Shown here: positions 36,127 through 43,449 of the stretch, in pieces
How the letters are laid out: every line of letters starts with the position of its first letter
Numbering within the stretch: the first letter of the stretch is position 1
Assembly (NCBI GenBank): GCA_018064685.1
Contig: JAGHUS010000037.1
Span: 1 to 53,334, forward strand
Origin: Bacteroidales bacterium
Lineage (GTDB): Bacteria > Bacteroidota > Bacteroidia > Bacteroidales > Bacteroidaceae
DNA: 53,334 nt
Reading direction: 5' to 3'
The notes under the pieces: model-generated
Told to the model about the DNA's origin: nothing
The model's input: only the letters and a program-made list of their open reading frames with translations
Database searches by the model: none
Translations under genes and position numbers: made by a program

Positions 36127-39054
36127 ATGAAACAAGGTAAATTTATGTGTAGGCTACTGGGGCTGATAATGGCCATGGTGGCTTTTGGAAGTACGAGTGC
36201 GTATGCGGCACAAAGAACTTTTTATTTTCAGGCAAGTGCAACCGCTTCTGCAGAGGATGCGGGTTCTGTTTATGTAAGTTTTGCAAGTAGTGCGCCTGGT
36301 GAAAGTAATTATGCTTCCACGATGACAACAGATGTCTTTAGTAAAAAAGCTGGAAATGTTTTTAGTACTCCTAGTAATACCTCAACTACTTTGTATCTAT
36401 ATGCTAATGCTAAAGACGGATACAGGTTTGTTGGGTGGTTTAATAACTCGGAGATGACGGGAAACCCATTAAGTACAAGTTTGACTTATAAGCCCTCGGT
36501 AACTTCAAAAAATTACTCGAATGCATCTTCACCTGCTATCTTCGAATATTATGCTAAGTTCGTTGAGGCAAGTGTGTCTTATAACTCAACTGTAACAGCT
36601 AGTTGCGTAGGCGAAGGTGGTACTGTGGCAGTTTCTGCTACAAGCGGTAACGAGGATTTTGGTGCAGAGAAGAGCGACAGCAAACTGAATGATATGGAAA
36701 CAGCTCACACTTACTATCTGCAAGCAAAGGTTGTTGATGCTGATGCCTTTCGCTTTGTCGGTTGGTACAGCGACGAGGCATGCCAGACACTGTTGAGTAA
36801 GAATGCAAACTATACTTACAAGGTAGCTGCTACGTCCACAGACGAGGCGGCTCCCACCCAGTTCCATGCATACGCTAAGTTCGAGAGGATTCCTTACTAC
36901 TATTCTGTAGTAAATGCTTCTGCTCTCGGTCAGGGTAAGGTGAATGTATCAACCACTGATGCGGCTGGTGACTATCAGACTAATTCAAGCGCTAATCAGA
37001 AGGTTGCTGATAAGGCTGCTCACACATACTATCTAAAGGCTCAGGCTAATGTCGAGGGCGAGTTTGAAGGATGGTATACCGATGAGGCATGCACAAACAA
37101 GTTGACTGATGCACCCTCATATACATACAACGTAACCTCAACGTCTCAGGACGAAGCTGCAAAGACTACTTTCAATGTTTATGCCAAGTTCAGCACTCGT
37201 GATATGTATCAGGTGCGCAATGCTGGTTTTGAGAAGTGGGCTGCAGACAATGAGGTTGGCTTTGGTTGGAATTCCTTCCAGTCGGCAACAGGTGATATGG
37301 CAGACACTGGCAAGGGAATGTCTCCAAATCCCGAAAGGGTAGATGGTCGCACTGGTAATGCAGTTAAGTTGACTTCTAAGTTTGCTGGTGTGCTTTTTAT
37401 CGGCGCCAATGCAAATGGTAACCTTACTACGGGTACTGTAAACATGGGTAGTATGACTCCCACCGATGCATCAAATCACAATTACACAGACACCGAAACT
37501 AAGGGCCACTACCTGATTATTGCTGGCCAACCTGATGGTGTAGAGTTCTACTCTAAGTATAAGATGGGTGATGGAACTGCTCATACAGGTCACGCTCAGT
37601 TCATTATTCATGACAAGTATAATTACCGCGATCCAGAGGTTGATGATGAACAAGAGCATAAGATAGGTTCTGTAGGTGTGAATATCGAAGAGTCAACAGA
37701 GTGGGTGCGTAACTATGGTGAGTTCAGCTATGGCTGGGAGAAGGATGCTGCTGCAGCTATAACCAAGTACCTGCTTATCAACTTTACCACCAATGTTACT
37801 CCTGGCGGCTCGAAGAATGACGAGTTGATCCTCGATGACGTGCGCTTGATTTACAACTCTGAGTTGGCTTCGGCTAAGTTCGGTGGTGAGGATTTGATAT
37901 TCACTGATGGTGCAGCCGTCTGTGAGGATCCCTACGATGAAAAGATTTTGGAACTGACTAGCAACGGTCGTGCGGCTACTATTGTGACTTCTTATGACGA
38001 GGATACGTATATTCTGACAATTACGGTAAAGGGCGAGAACATCAGTTCTGAGCCTGACAACTATCATACTTATACCGTTCAGTTCGCAGAGCCTGTTCCC
38101 GGTCAGTTTATTTTCAGAGAGAATCTCTATGTTACGGTGAACGGTAAAACTGTTGGCCCTCAGAAGACAAAAGTTTTGGTAACCGTGATTAACGAGGATT
38201 CTGACTTCAATTTTACCTTGAAGAATTTTTCACTTGGCGAAGGCGAGAATGCTGCCCCCGTAGGCAACATCAATGTGACAGGTCTTTCGCTTAACGACGA
38301 TGGCTCATTCGCTTTCAATGACAATATCACTATTGAGCCTGGTGACGACGATAATAAGACTTGGCTCGGTCCCACGTTGGGTCAGATACCTCTCGTACTG
38401 ACTGGTCAGCTTATCTCTGAGGATCACATGCTCGTGAATATCGACATCGACATGAGAATTATCGGCCAAATTATTGGTGTCAAGTTAGGCTACGATGCAG
38501 CCAAGCTCGCTATCAATGCTGCTGCTAAGTACGGTACGTTCTGCGCTCCCTTCGACGTAGAGATTCCTGTTGGTGTTACTGCTTATACAATTGATGGTGT
38601 TGAGGGTGGTGCGTTGAATATGAATGAAGTTAATGGAACCATCCCTGCACACACACCAGTCATTGTGTATGGTGAGTTTGAGGATAATCAGAATCTCTAT
38701 CAGTTTGGTGTCGCTACCGAGGGCGACCCCGCTGCTGGCGATTATCTGAAGGGTACCTACACAGCCATCGCTTCTGTTCCCCAGAATGTTTATCTCTTGC
38801 AGAAGCAGGACGAGAAGGTTGGTTTCTATAAGGTTGCTTCCGATGGTTTGAAGCTTGCTGCAAACCGTTGCTATCTGACTACTCCCGAAGCATCGCCTGT
38901 CAAGGCCTTCTTCTTCGACGAGGAGACCGCTGTCAAGACCATCGACGCGCTGACCAACGGTAAGGCTGAGATCTTTGATATAAACGGTCGCAAGCTGCAG
39001 AAGCTGCAGAAGGGCATCAATATCGTGAACGGTAAGAAGGTGTTGGTGAAGTAA
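36127..39054 (+). CDS. Repeat-rich PCMD surface protein with fused calycin domain, 975 aa
   Basis: Paralogue of the 887-aa protein at 28869. Signal peptide (1 to about 34), three GWY-type repeats (about 35-356; FVGWFNNSEMTG, FVGWYSDEACQTLLSKNANY, FEGWYTDEACTNKL), PCMD-like domain (357 to about 580; YQVRNAGFEKWAADNEVGFG, ANGNLTTGTVNMGSM), then, where the paralogue has Listeria-Bacteroides repeats, a calycin-like domain (about 660-800; KTWLGPTLGQIPLVLTGQL, IDIDMRIIGQIIGVKLG), a further beta-rich domain (801-925; KYGTFCAPFDVEIP) and a 39-residue sorting-type end (IFDINGRKLQKLQKGINIVN). The 5' two thirds is visibly richer in A/T codons than the paralogue. Followed by GC-rich repeats and the 56-aa gene. 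Confidence 0.78.
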   Translation: MKQGKFMCRLLGLIMAMVAFGSTSAYAAQRTFYFQASATASAEDAGSVYVSFASSAPGESNYASTMTTDVFSKKAGNVFSTPSNTSTTLYLYANAKDGYRFVGWFNNSEMTGNPLSTSLTYKPSVTSKNYSNASSPAIFEYYAKFVEASVSYNSTVTASCVGEGGTVAVSATSGNEDFGAEKSDSKLNDMETAHTYYLQAKVVDADAFRFVGWYSDEACQTLLSKNANYTYKVAATSTDEAAPTQFHAYAKFERIPYYYSVVNASALGQGKVNVSTTDAAGDYQTNSSANQKVADKAAHTYYLKAQANVEGEFEGWYTDEACTNKLTDAPSYTYNVTSTSQDEAAKTTFNVYAKFSTRDMYQVRNAGFEKWAADNEVGFGWNSFQSATGDMADTGKGMSPNPERVDGRTGNAVKLTSKFAGVLFIGANANGNLTTGTVNMGSMTPTDASNHNYTDTETKGHYLIIAGQPDGVEFYSKYKMGDGTAHTGHAQFIIHDKYNYRDPEVDDEQEHKIGSVGVNIEESTEWVRNYGEFSYGWEKDAAAAITKYLLINFTTNVTPGGSKNDELILDDVRLIYNSELASAKFGGEDLIFTDGAAVCEDPYDEKILELTSNGRAATIVTSYDEDTYILTITVKGENISSEPDNYHTYTVQFAEPVPGQFIFRENLYVTVNGKTVGPQKTKVLVTVINEDSDFNFTLKNFSLGEGENAAPVGNINVTGLSLNDDGSFAFNDNITIEPGDDDNKTWLGPTLGQIPLVLTGQLISEDHMLVNIDIDMRIIGQIIGVKLGYDAAKLAINAAAKYGTFCAPFDVEIPVGVTAYTIDGVEGGALNMNEVNGTIPAHTPVIVYGEFEDNQNLYQFGVATEGDPAAGDYLKGTYTAIASVPQNVYLLQKQDEKVGFYKVASDGLKLAANRCYLTTPEASPVKAFFFDEETAVKTIDALTNGKAEIFDINGRKLQKLQKGINIVNGKKVLVK

Positions 39055-39164
39055 AAAGACCCTCTCCCCGGCCCTCCCCCTCTATGGGGAGGGAGGGCTG
39101 GCGCAGGGAAAAGACCCTCCCCCCAACCCCCTCCCTCTATGGAGGGGGAGAGGCTGGCGCAGAG
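39055..39164. repeat. Two tandem GC-rich palindromic elements, 55-bp period
   Basis: Copies start at 39055 and 39109; each has the form AGACCCTCCCC...CCCTCTATGGGGAGGG...CTGGCGCAG. The second copy (from 39112) is nearly identical to the element inside the GH2 gene at 2671-2707. Confidence 0.85.
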
Positions 39165-39212
39165 AGGAGGAAGAGGAAAATTAAGAATAAAATAAACTGA
39201 AAAGAACAAGAA

Positions 39213-39383
39213 ATGAAAAAGAAATATATTGAACCAAGCGTGCTTTGCAAGAATGTAATCTTGGATGATCTGGTTTGCCTAAGTATGGTAGACGATCCCG
39301 AAACACCTGCACAATCTGGTGCTGGTGATGAAGAAAGCGACGGTCTCGTGAAAGGCGAGAACTTATGGGACGAGGAGTGGTAA
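39213..39383 (+). CDS. 56-aa peptide of the MKKxYIxPxV...WDxxW type
   Basis: Small gene, ATG 39213, TAA 39381-39383. The peptide starts MKKKYIEPSVLCKNVILDDL, continues with an acidic Gly/Ser centre (DDPETPAQSGAGDEESDG) and ends KGENLWDEEW. I recognise this layout (KK-x-YI-x-P start, variable middle, acidic Trp-rich end) from short uncharacterised peptides common in Prevotella and relatives, but know no function. There is no signal peptide or membrane segment; two Cys are present (positions 12 and 22). A-rich upstream sequence (AACAAGAA) suits Bacteroidetes translation starts, and a terminator follows, so it is probably co-transcribed with the 975-aa gene. Confidence 0.7.
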   Translation: MKKKYIEPSVLCKNVILDDLVCLSMVDDPETPAQSGAGDEESDGLVKGENLWDEEW

Positions 39384-39421
39384 CACTCTCTGCAACCCTA
39401 TATTCATACTATCAAACGAAG

Positions 39422-39458
39422 GAAGGTTTCACTCATACCGGGTGGAACCTTCTTCTTT
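39422..39458 (+). terminator. Terminator after the 56-aa gene
   Basis: GAAGGTTTCAC (39422-39432) pairs with GTGGAACCTTC (39442-39452), one G-U pair, followed by TTCTTTCT, 38 bp after the stop. Confidence 0.75.
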
Positions 39459-39589
39459 CTATGGCACATGCGGCGGTTAGCTGTCGGGATAAAACAATGA
39501 TTGACGTTAATTCATTCGCAAGAGTGACAAATGCATGGCCGGAAAAGAAAAAACTTAGGGCAGAGGGTCTTTTGTTAATAAATAATGTG

Positions 39590-39598
39590 TATCTTTGC
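39590..39598 (+). promoter_or_regulatory. -7 element of the AraC-family gene
   Basis: TATCTTTGC, 31 bp before the ATG at 39630; TTTG occurs at 39571 but with a 15-bp spacing. Confidence 0.6.
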
Positions 39599-39629
39599 AT
39601 TGAAGAGTAAACAAGAGAGATAGAATCCA

Positions 39630-40808
39630 ATGGATAATACCCCTAACCTCACCCTGCTTCTTATTCAGAGCGGCTGTTTCTGCACCACGCTGGTGCTGGC
39701 ATTGGTGCTGCTCATGTCGCGCTTTCACCTGCAGTCGCTGAGCCGTGGCTACGAGACGTCGCGCTGGTTGCTCTTCTCTGCCCTCTCGCTCTATGCCGTT
39801 CATTACTTGCTGCAGATGACATTCGGCTTCCGTGCACAGGGCGAAGATGTAGGCACGCTCGTCAACATCCTGTTCTATCTGCCCGCCGCTGTCCTGATGT
39901 CCAGTGCCACGTTGCGCACCTCTACCAGCATGCGTTATCTGAAGCGTTTCATGGCAGTGGGCATTGGCGGTATCATTGTCACGTTTGCGCTTTTCGTTGT
40001 CGGACTGTGCATTTTCCACAGTCTGCACATGGCTTGGGTTCTTCATGTCATAGAGGTCATCTATGTGGTCATGATAGCCTTCTTCATCTTCAATCCCGGT
40101 GTGGAACTGCGACGTATGTATCGTAAGATCGAGGACGAGACGGCCGATGACAACAGCAAGTTCCACCTCTATATGCGTTCGGGCACCATCCTGCTTTATG
40201 CCATGGGCTTCATCGGAGCCATGTCCATCTTCTCCACCCGTATGGTGCTGGCCGTAGCAGCCTTCTTCCTGCTGGCTCTCATCTTCTATGTGGTCAGTTT
40301 CGTTTCGGTGGGCTTCAGCATGCAGGCGCTGAGCAGTATCGTCGAAGAGGTAGACGCTGAAGAAAACACATCGCTTCGGTATGCTGCCGACTCAAAGGTT
40401 GAATCCCAGAACACCGTCTTGCCGTCTGCCGCAACGGCTCCCGTCGCTAGCACCCGACTGACGGAAGCCCAGACGGCACACATACAGTCGTCCATTGCCG
40501 CTTGGCATGCCAAGCAGGGCTACAGTACCAGCAACCTGACCAGCATCACCATGGCTCAGCGTCTTGGCATCCCCAAGCGTCAGCTCACGCAGTATCTGGC
40601 CGAGCATGAAGGCTCCACCTTCCGTGTATGGCTGTCCAACATACGTATCGAGGAGGCTAAGCGTATGCTCCTCACCGAGCAGGATTACAGCATCGAGTCC
40701 ATTGCCGAGGCCTGCGGCTTCTCTTCGCGCAGCTGGATGATGGAGAAGTTCAAAGCCTCTACCGGCATGACACCATCCGAGTGGCGCGACACGCAGAAGG
40801 AAGATTAG
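39630..40808 (+). CDS. Membrane-anchored AraC-family transcriptional regulator
   Basis: 392 aa. Residues about 1-240 hold six or seven hydrophobic segments (LIQSGCFCTTLVLALVLLM, VGIGGIIVTFALFVVGLCIF, VLAVAAFFLLALIFYVVSFV); residues about 285-392 are an AraC/XylS DNA-binding domain with two helix-turn-helix motifs (MAQRLGIPKRQLTQYLAEHE and IESIAEACGFSSRSWMMEKF, ending ASTGMTPSEWR). This architecture is common in Prevotella and implies that a membrane or periplasmic signal is read directly, without a kinase. The gene sits upstream of the DUF1254 lipoprotein gene, whose promoter region has three phased direct repeats. Confidence 0.9.
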   Translation: MDNTPNLTLLLIQSGCFCTTLVLALVLLMSRFHLQSLSRGYETSRWLLFSALSLYAVHYLLQMTFGFRAQGEDVGTLVNILFYLPAAVLMSSATLRTSTSMRYLKRFMAVGIGGIIVTFALFVVGLCIFHSLHMAWVLHVIEVIYVVMIAFFIFNPGVELRRMYRKIEDETADDNSKFHLYMRSGTILLYAMGFIGAMSIFSTRMVLAVAAFFLLALIFYVVSFVSVGFSMQALSSIVEEVDAEENTSLRYAADSKVESQNTVLPSAATAPVASTRLTEAQTAHIQSSIAAWHAKQGYSTSNLTSITMAQRLGIPKRQLTQYLAEHEGSTFRVWLSNIRIEEAKRMLLTEQDYSIESIAEACGFSSRSWMMEKFKASTGMTPSEWRDTQKED

Positions 40809-40858
40809 CCGAAAAGATTCTTTATCCTCTTTTTTTCTTCTTTTTCAGACGATTAAAG

Positions 40859-40926
40859 TGTTCGGTTCGTGTGCAACCGAACATGTAAATACTGGCAACC
40901 GAACAACAACTCATAGGAAGCGAACA
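40859..40926 (+). promoter_or_regulatory. Three phased direct repeats, likely AraC-type operators
   Basis: GCAACCGAACA at 40873-40883 and 40895-40905 and the related GGAAGCGAACA at 40916-40926 lie 22 and 21 bp apart, two helical turns; an inverted copy TGTTCGGTTCG is at 40859-40869. The last repeat is where the -33 element would be. Tandem sites of this spacing are what AraC-family proteins bind. Confidence 0.7.
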
Positions 40927-40947
40927 TCCCGTCCGCTTCTTTTTTTA

Positions 40948-40956
40948 TACCTTTGC
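40948..40956 (+). promoter_or_regulatory. -7 element of the DUF1254 lipoprotein gene
   Basis: TACCTTTGC, 22 bp after the last direct repeat and 88 bp before the ATG; no TTTG at -33, consistent with activator-dependent initiation. Confidence 0.7.
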
Positions 40957-41043
40957 GGCAGAAATGAGTTAAGCGGGTGACTCCTCATCACTTTAACGAT
41001 AAAACGACTATATAAATAAATGATTTAATAATTGCTAAAACCT

Positions 41044-42417
41044 ATGAAGAAGTTTTTTTGTTTGATTGCTTTGGCGGCTATGATGTTGACCGGCTGCCAC
41101 GATGACAACGAAGTTAAAAAGGAGAATGACGCTCCTGTTGTTGTTACGGTCGACGAACTGAAAGAGGCTTTCTATTACACTTTCCCTCTTGTCATCATGG
41201 ACGCCACAGAGTCTGTCGAGACTAACACCGAGGCTTACGTGCCCGGTATTCCTCGTGCTCCCGTCAACCAGCTCATCCATGCCATCCAGCTTGCCAATGC
41301 CAGCAGCACCTCGGTGGTGACACCTAATGTCGACACCTACTACACCCGCCTCTGGATGGACCTGAGCGAAGAGCCCATCGTACTGGAGTTTCCTGATGTG
41401 AAAGACCGTTTCTGTAACATACAGGTTCTCGATGCCTGGACCAACACCGCCCGTGTCATCTATGACGGTGGAAAGTATGTCTTTGCCTTGAAGGGACAGA
41501 AGGTTGATGTGCCCGCCGATGCCTCTCTCGTGGAGATGCCTACCTCGCTGGCATGGGCCATTGTGCGCATCGTGAATAAGGGTGAGGGTGACTATGTCAA
41601 TGTCAAGAAGATACAGGATGCTATGAAGGCTTATCCGCTCTCGGCTTACGGCAATCCCGATTATGTGGCTCCTCGTGGCACTCACGATCCCGCTCGCGAT
41701 GTCAACCCTGTACAGAAGTGCCTGCAGATGTCTGTCAGCGAGTATTTCAACAAGGCCAACGAACTGATGCAGAAGAATCCTCCTCTGAGTTTCGATACCG
41801 AGATTCTGGCTCGTCTGAAGAAGCTGGGTGTAGGTCCGGGACTTAAGTTTGTCGGTTTTGAGAACGACGAAAAGATGTTCGCGGCTGTCAAGGGTGGTTT
41901 CAAGGATTTTGCCCGTGGCATCGGTCAGCAGAACCGTAAGAGTATCGGTGGCATCTGGTCGTACTTCAAGGAGCCCATTGGCGATTTCGGTTCGGAATAT
42001 GAATACCGTGCTGCTGTGGCGCTTGTAGGTCTGGGTGCCAACACCACCGAGGTGGCCATCTATCCCCGTACCGACAATGACTCCGAGGGCAATGTTCTGA
42101 ACGGTGCTAACACCTACGTGCTGCATTTCAGTTCTATGCCTCCTGTCCTCGAGGGTGGTTTCTGGTCCATCACTGCTTATGGCGACAACGACTATCTCAT
42201 CGACAATCCCATCAACCGTTACAATGTCACCGATCGCAGCGACTACACCCTCAATCCCGATGGCTCGCTCGATGTGACCCTCTCTTTTGCCGAACCTCAG
42301 GACGGCAGCTTCTGGCTGCCCACAGGCGACAAGGGTTTCCATCTCTTCATGCGCCTTTATCTGCCCGATCTCGGCAAGCTAGATGGTTGGACTCCTCCCA
42401 CCATCTACAAGAAGTAA
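41044..42417 (+). CDS. DUF1254/DUF1214-type lipoprotein
   Basis: 457 aa with lipobox (IALAAMMLTGCHDD). Residues about 35-200 match the DUF1254 style (FYYTFPLVIMDATE, VVTPNVDTYYTRLWMDLSEE, FCNIQVLDAWTN), and the C-terminal part the DUF1214 style (VLEGGFWSITAYGDNDYLID, DGSFWLPTGDKGFHLFMRLY). The family is widespread and of unknown biochemical function. Start at MKKFFCL (41044), where the signal peptide begins. Probably controlled by the adjacent AraC-family protein through the phased repeats. Confidence 0.85.
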   Translation: MKKFFCLIALAAMMLTGCHDDNEVKKENDAPVVVTVDELKEAFYYTFPLVIMDATESVETNTEAYVPGIPRAPVNQLIHAIQLANASSTSVVTPNVDTYYTRLWMDLSEEPIVLEFPDVKDRFCNIQVLDAWTNTARVIYDGGKYVFALKGQKVDVPADASLVEMPTSLAWAIVRIVNKGEGDYVNVKKIQDAMKAYPLSAYGNPDYVAPRGTHDPARDVNPVQKCLQMSVSEYFNKANELMQKNPPLSFDTEILARLKKLGVGPGLKFVGFENDEKMFAAVKGGFKDFARGIGQQNRKSIGGIWSYFKEPIGDFGSEYEYRAAVALVGLGANTTEVAIYPRTDNDSEGNVLNGANTYVLHFSSMPPVLEGGFWSITAYGDNDYLIDNPINRYNVTDRSDYTLNPDGSLDVTLSFAEPQDGSFWLPTGDKGFHLFMRLYLPDLGKLDGWTPPTIYKK

Positions 42418-42477
42418 ACACTACACTCGAAATAATGATTCACTGAGGTGGTCTCGTTTGAACACCTCGCTCAGTAG

Positions 42478-42507
42478 GAGGATGTGTCACCAAAGTGGCA
42501 CGTCCTC
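42478..42507 (+). terminator. Hairpin terminator after the DUF1254 gene
   Basis: GAGGATGTGTCAC-CAAA-GTGGCACGTCCTC followed by TTATTAG. The two imperfect positions are G-U pairs only on the + strand RNA, so it serves the rightward transcript although genes converge here. Confidence 0.7.
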
Positions 42508-42510
42508 TTA

Positions 42511-43086
42511 TTAGTATTTGTTATGCTCTTCGTCCCATTCTGCAGGTTCGGTCTGTGGAATGGTGTAGTTGGGCAGCCAATGGTAGGCGTTGATGCTGCG
42601 CAGACCTGTGGTGCCGTAGTAGGTTTGTAGGGTGCCTTGAACGAGCAGGCACTGATGGTGTCGTTCGGGATTGTTGGCCAGCGACAGCAGTTCCTTCTGC
42701 TTGGTGGTGCTGAGTTCGACGGGCAGACACTGGGCGGCATCGGCGCAATGGGTCGATGTGGCCAGGAGCAGACTGCTGGTGTGCTGGAAGGGTGGCTGGA
42801 AGGTGGCGTTGGCGAGCGAGCGATAGGCGTCGCCCACGGCATAGCCTATGATCCATACCATTTGTCCCGTCATGTTGCTCTCGTTCCGTATGTCGCTCAC
42901 GGTATAGGGAGCTTCGAGAGTGCCTTGACCTGTCTGTTGGGGCAGGTCGGTCGTCTGCACGACGGTTTCGTTGCCCTTGCCTTCGTTTTCGGCAAAGTCA
43001 ATGTGTTCGCATCCCAAGCATAGCGATGCGACAAAGGCTGCAAGGATGATGCGAAGGTGATGGATTGTACTACTCTTCCGTCTCAA
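42511..43086 (-). CDS. DUF6359-like lipoprotein
   Basis: 191 aa. N-terminus LRIILAAFVASLCLGCEHID contains a lipobox (CLGC). The rest (GTLEAPYTVSDIRNESNMTG, MVWIIGYAVGDAYRS, HQCLLVQGTLQTYYGTTGLR) resembles an OB-fold-like domain found in Bacteroidetes exported proteins (DUF6359-like). Function unknown. Its ATG lies inside the 3' end of the preceding 45-codon gene (17-bp overlap). Confidence 0.7.
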   Translation of the reverse strand: MRRKSSTIHHLRIILAAFVASLCLGCEHIDFAENEGKGNETVVQTTDLPQQTGQGTLEAPYTVSDIRNESNMTGQMVWIIGYAVGDAYRSLANATFQPPFQHTSSLLLATSTHCADAAQCLPVELSTTKQKELLSLANNPERHHQCLLVQGTLQTYYGTTGLRSINAYHWLPNYTIPQTEPAEWDEEHNKY

Positions 43087-43207
43087 AACTGTCTTTGAAG
43101 TCTTGCAGTTTCTGCTTGAAGTTGTAGTGGTGATCCTTGCGGTCGTAGAACATGTAGAGGTAGACTACGATATCGAAGATAAGCCAGATGAGGAGGATGG
43201 TTTTCAT
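43070..43207 (-). CDS. 45-aa single-span membrane peptide
   Basis: ATG 43207 to TAG 43070. The N-terminal half is one hydrophobic segment (TILLIWLIFDIVVYLYMFYD) and the C-terminal half is polar (RKDHHYNFKQKLQDFKDSFE). It overlaps the start of the downstream lipoprotein gene by 17 bp in another frame, a sign of translational coupling and of a genuine gene. No family recognised. Confidence 0.6.
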   Translation of the reverse strand: MKTILLIWLIFDIVVYLYMFYDRKDHHYNFKQKLQDFKDSFETEE

Positions 43208-43210
43208 ATT

Positions 43211-43242
43211 AATTCATAATTCATAATTCATAATTCATAATT
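43211..43242. repeat. ATAATTCAT tandem repeat, 9-bp period
   Basis: About three and a half perfect copies immediately upstream of the 45-aa gene start (which is at 43207 on the minus strand), so its ribosome-binding region consists of repeat. Confidence 0.85.
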
Positions 43243-43286
43243 AGGCTGCGCGATGCTTTAACTATTTAGCAGCATAACCATATTAT

Positions 43287-43449
43287 CGTTTAGCCGTTTA
43301 GCCGTTTAGCCGTTTAGCCGTTTAGCCGTTTGACCGTTTAGCCGTTTGACCGTTTAGCCGTTTAACCGTTTAACCGTTTAACCGTTTAGTCGTTTAATCG
43401 TTTAACCTCTTAACCCCTTAACCCCTTAACCTCTTAAACGCTTAGTCCG
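43287..43449. repeat. 8-bp tandem repeat array overlapping a stop codon
   Basis: About 19-20 units of 8 bp, read on the minus strand as GCTAAACG/GTTAAACG/GTTAAGGG. Units are uniform (CGTTTAGC on +) at the left and drift rightwards to CCTTAACC. The last units cover the final codons and TAA stop of the M20 gene (43434-43436). No spacers, so not CRISPR. Confidence 0.9.

Noticed and set aside
41035..42342. 435-codon - strand frame
   Set aside because: Exact antisense of the DUF1254 lipoprotein gene, whose signal peptide and domains are clear on the + strand.
42637..43023. 128-codon + strand frame
   Set aside because: Antisense to the DUF6359-like lipoprotein gene, which has a lipobox and is translationally overlapped by its neighbour.
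43287..43449. Possible CRISPR array
   Set aside because: Units are 8 bp in direct contact with no spacers and no cas genes nearby; it is a simple tandem repeat.
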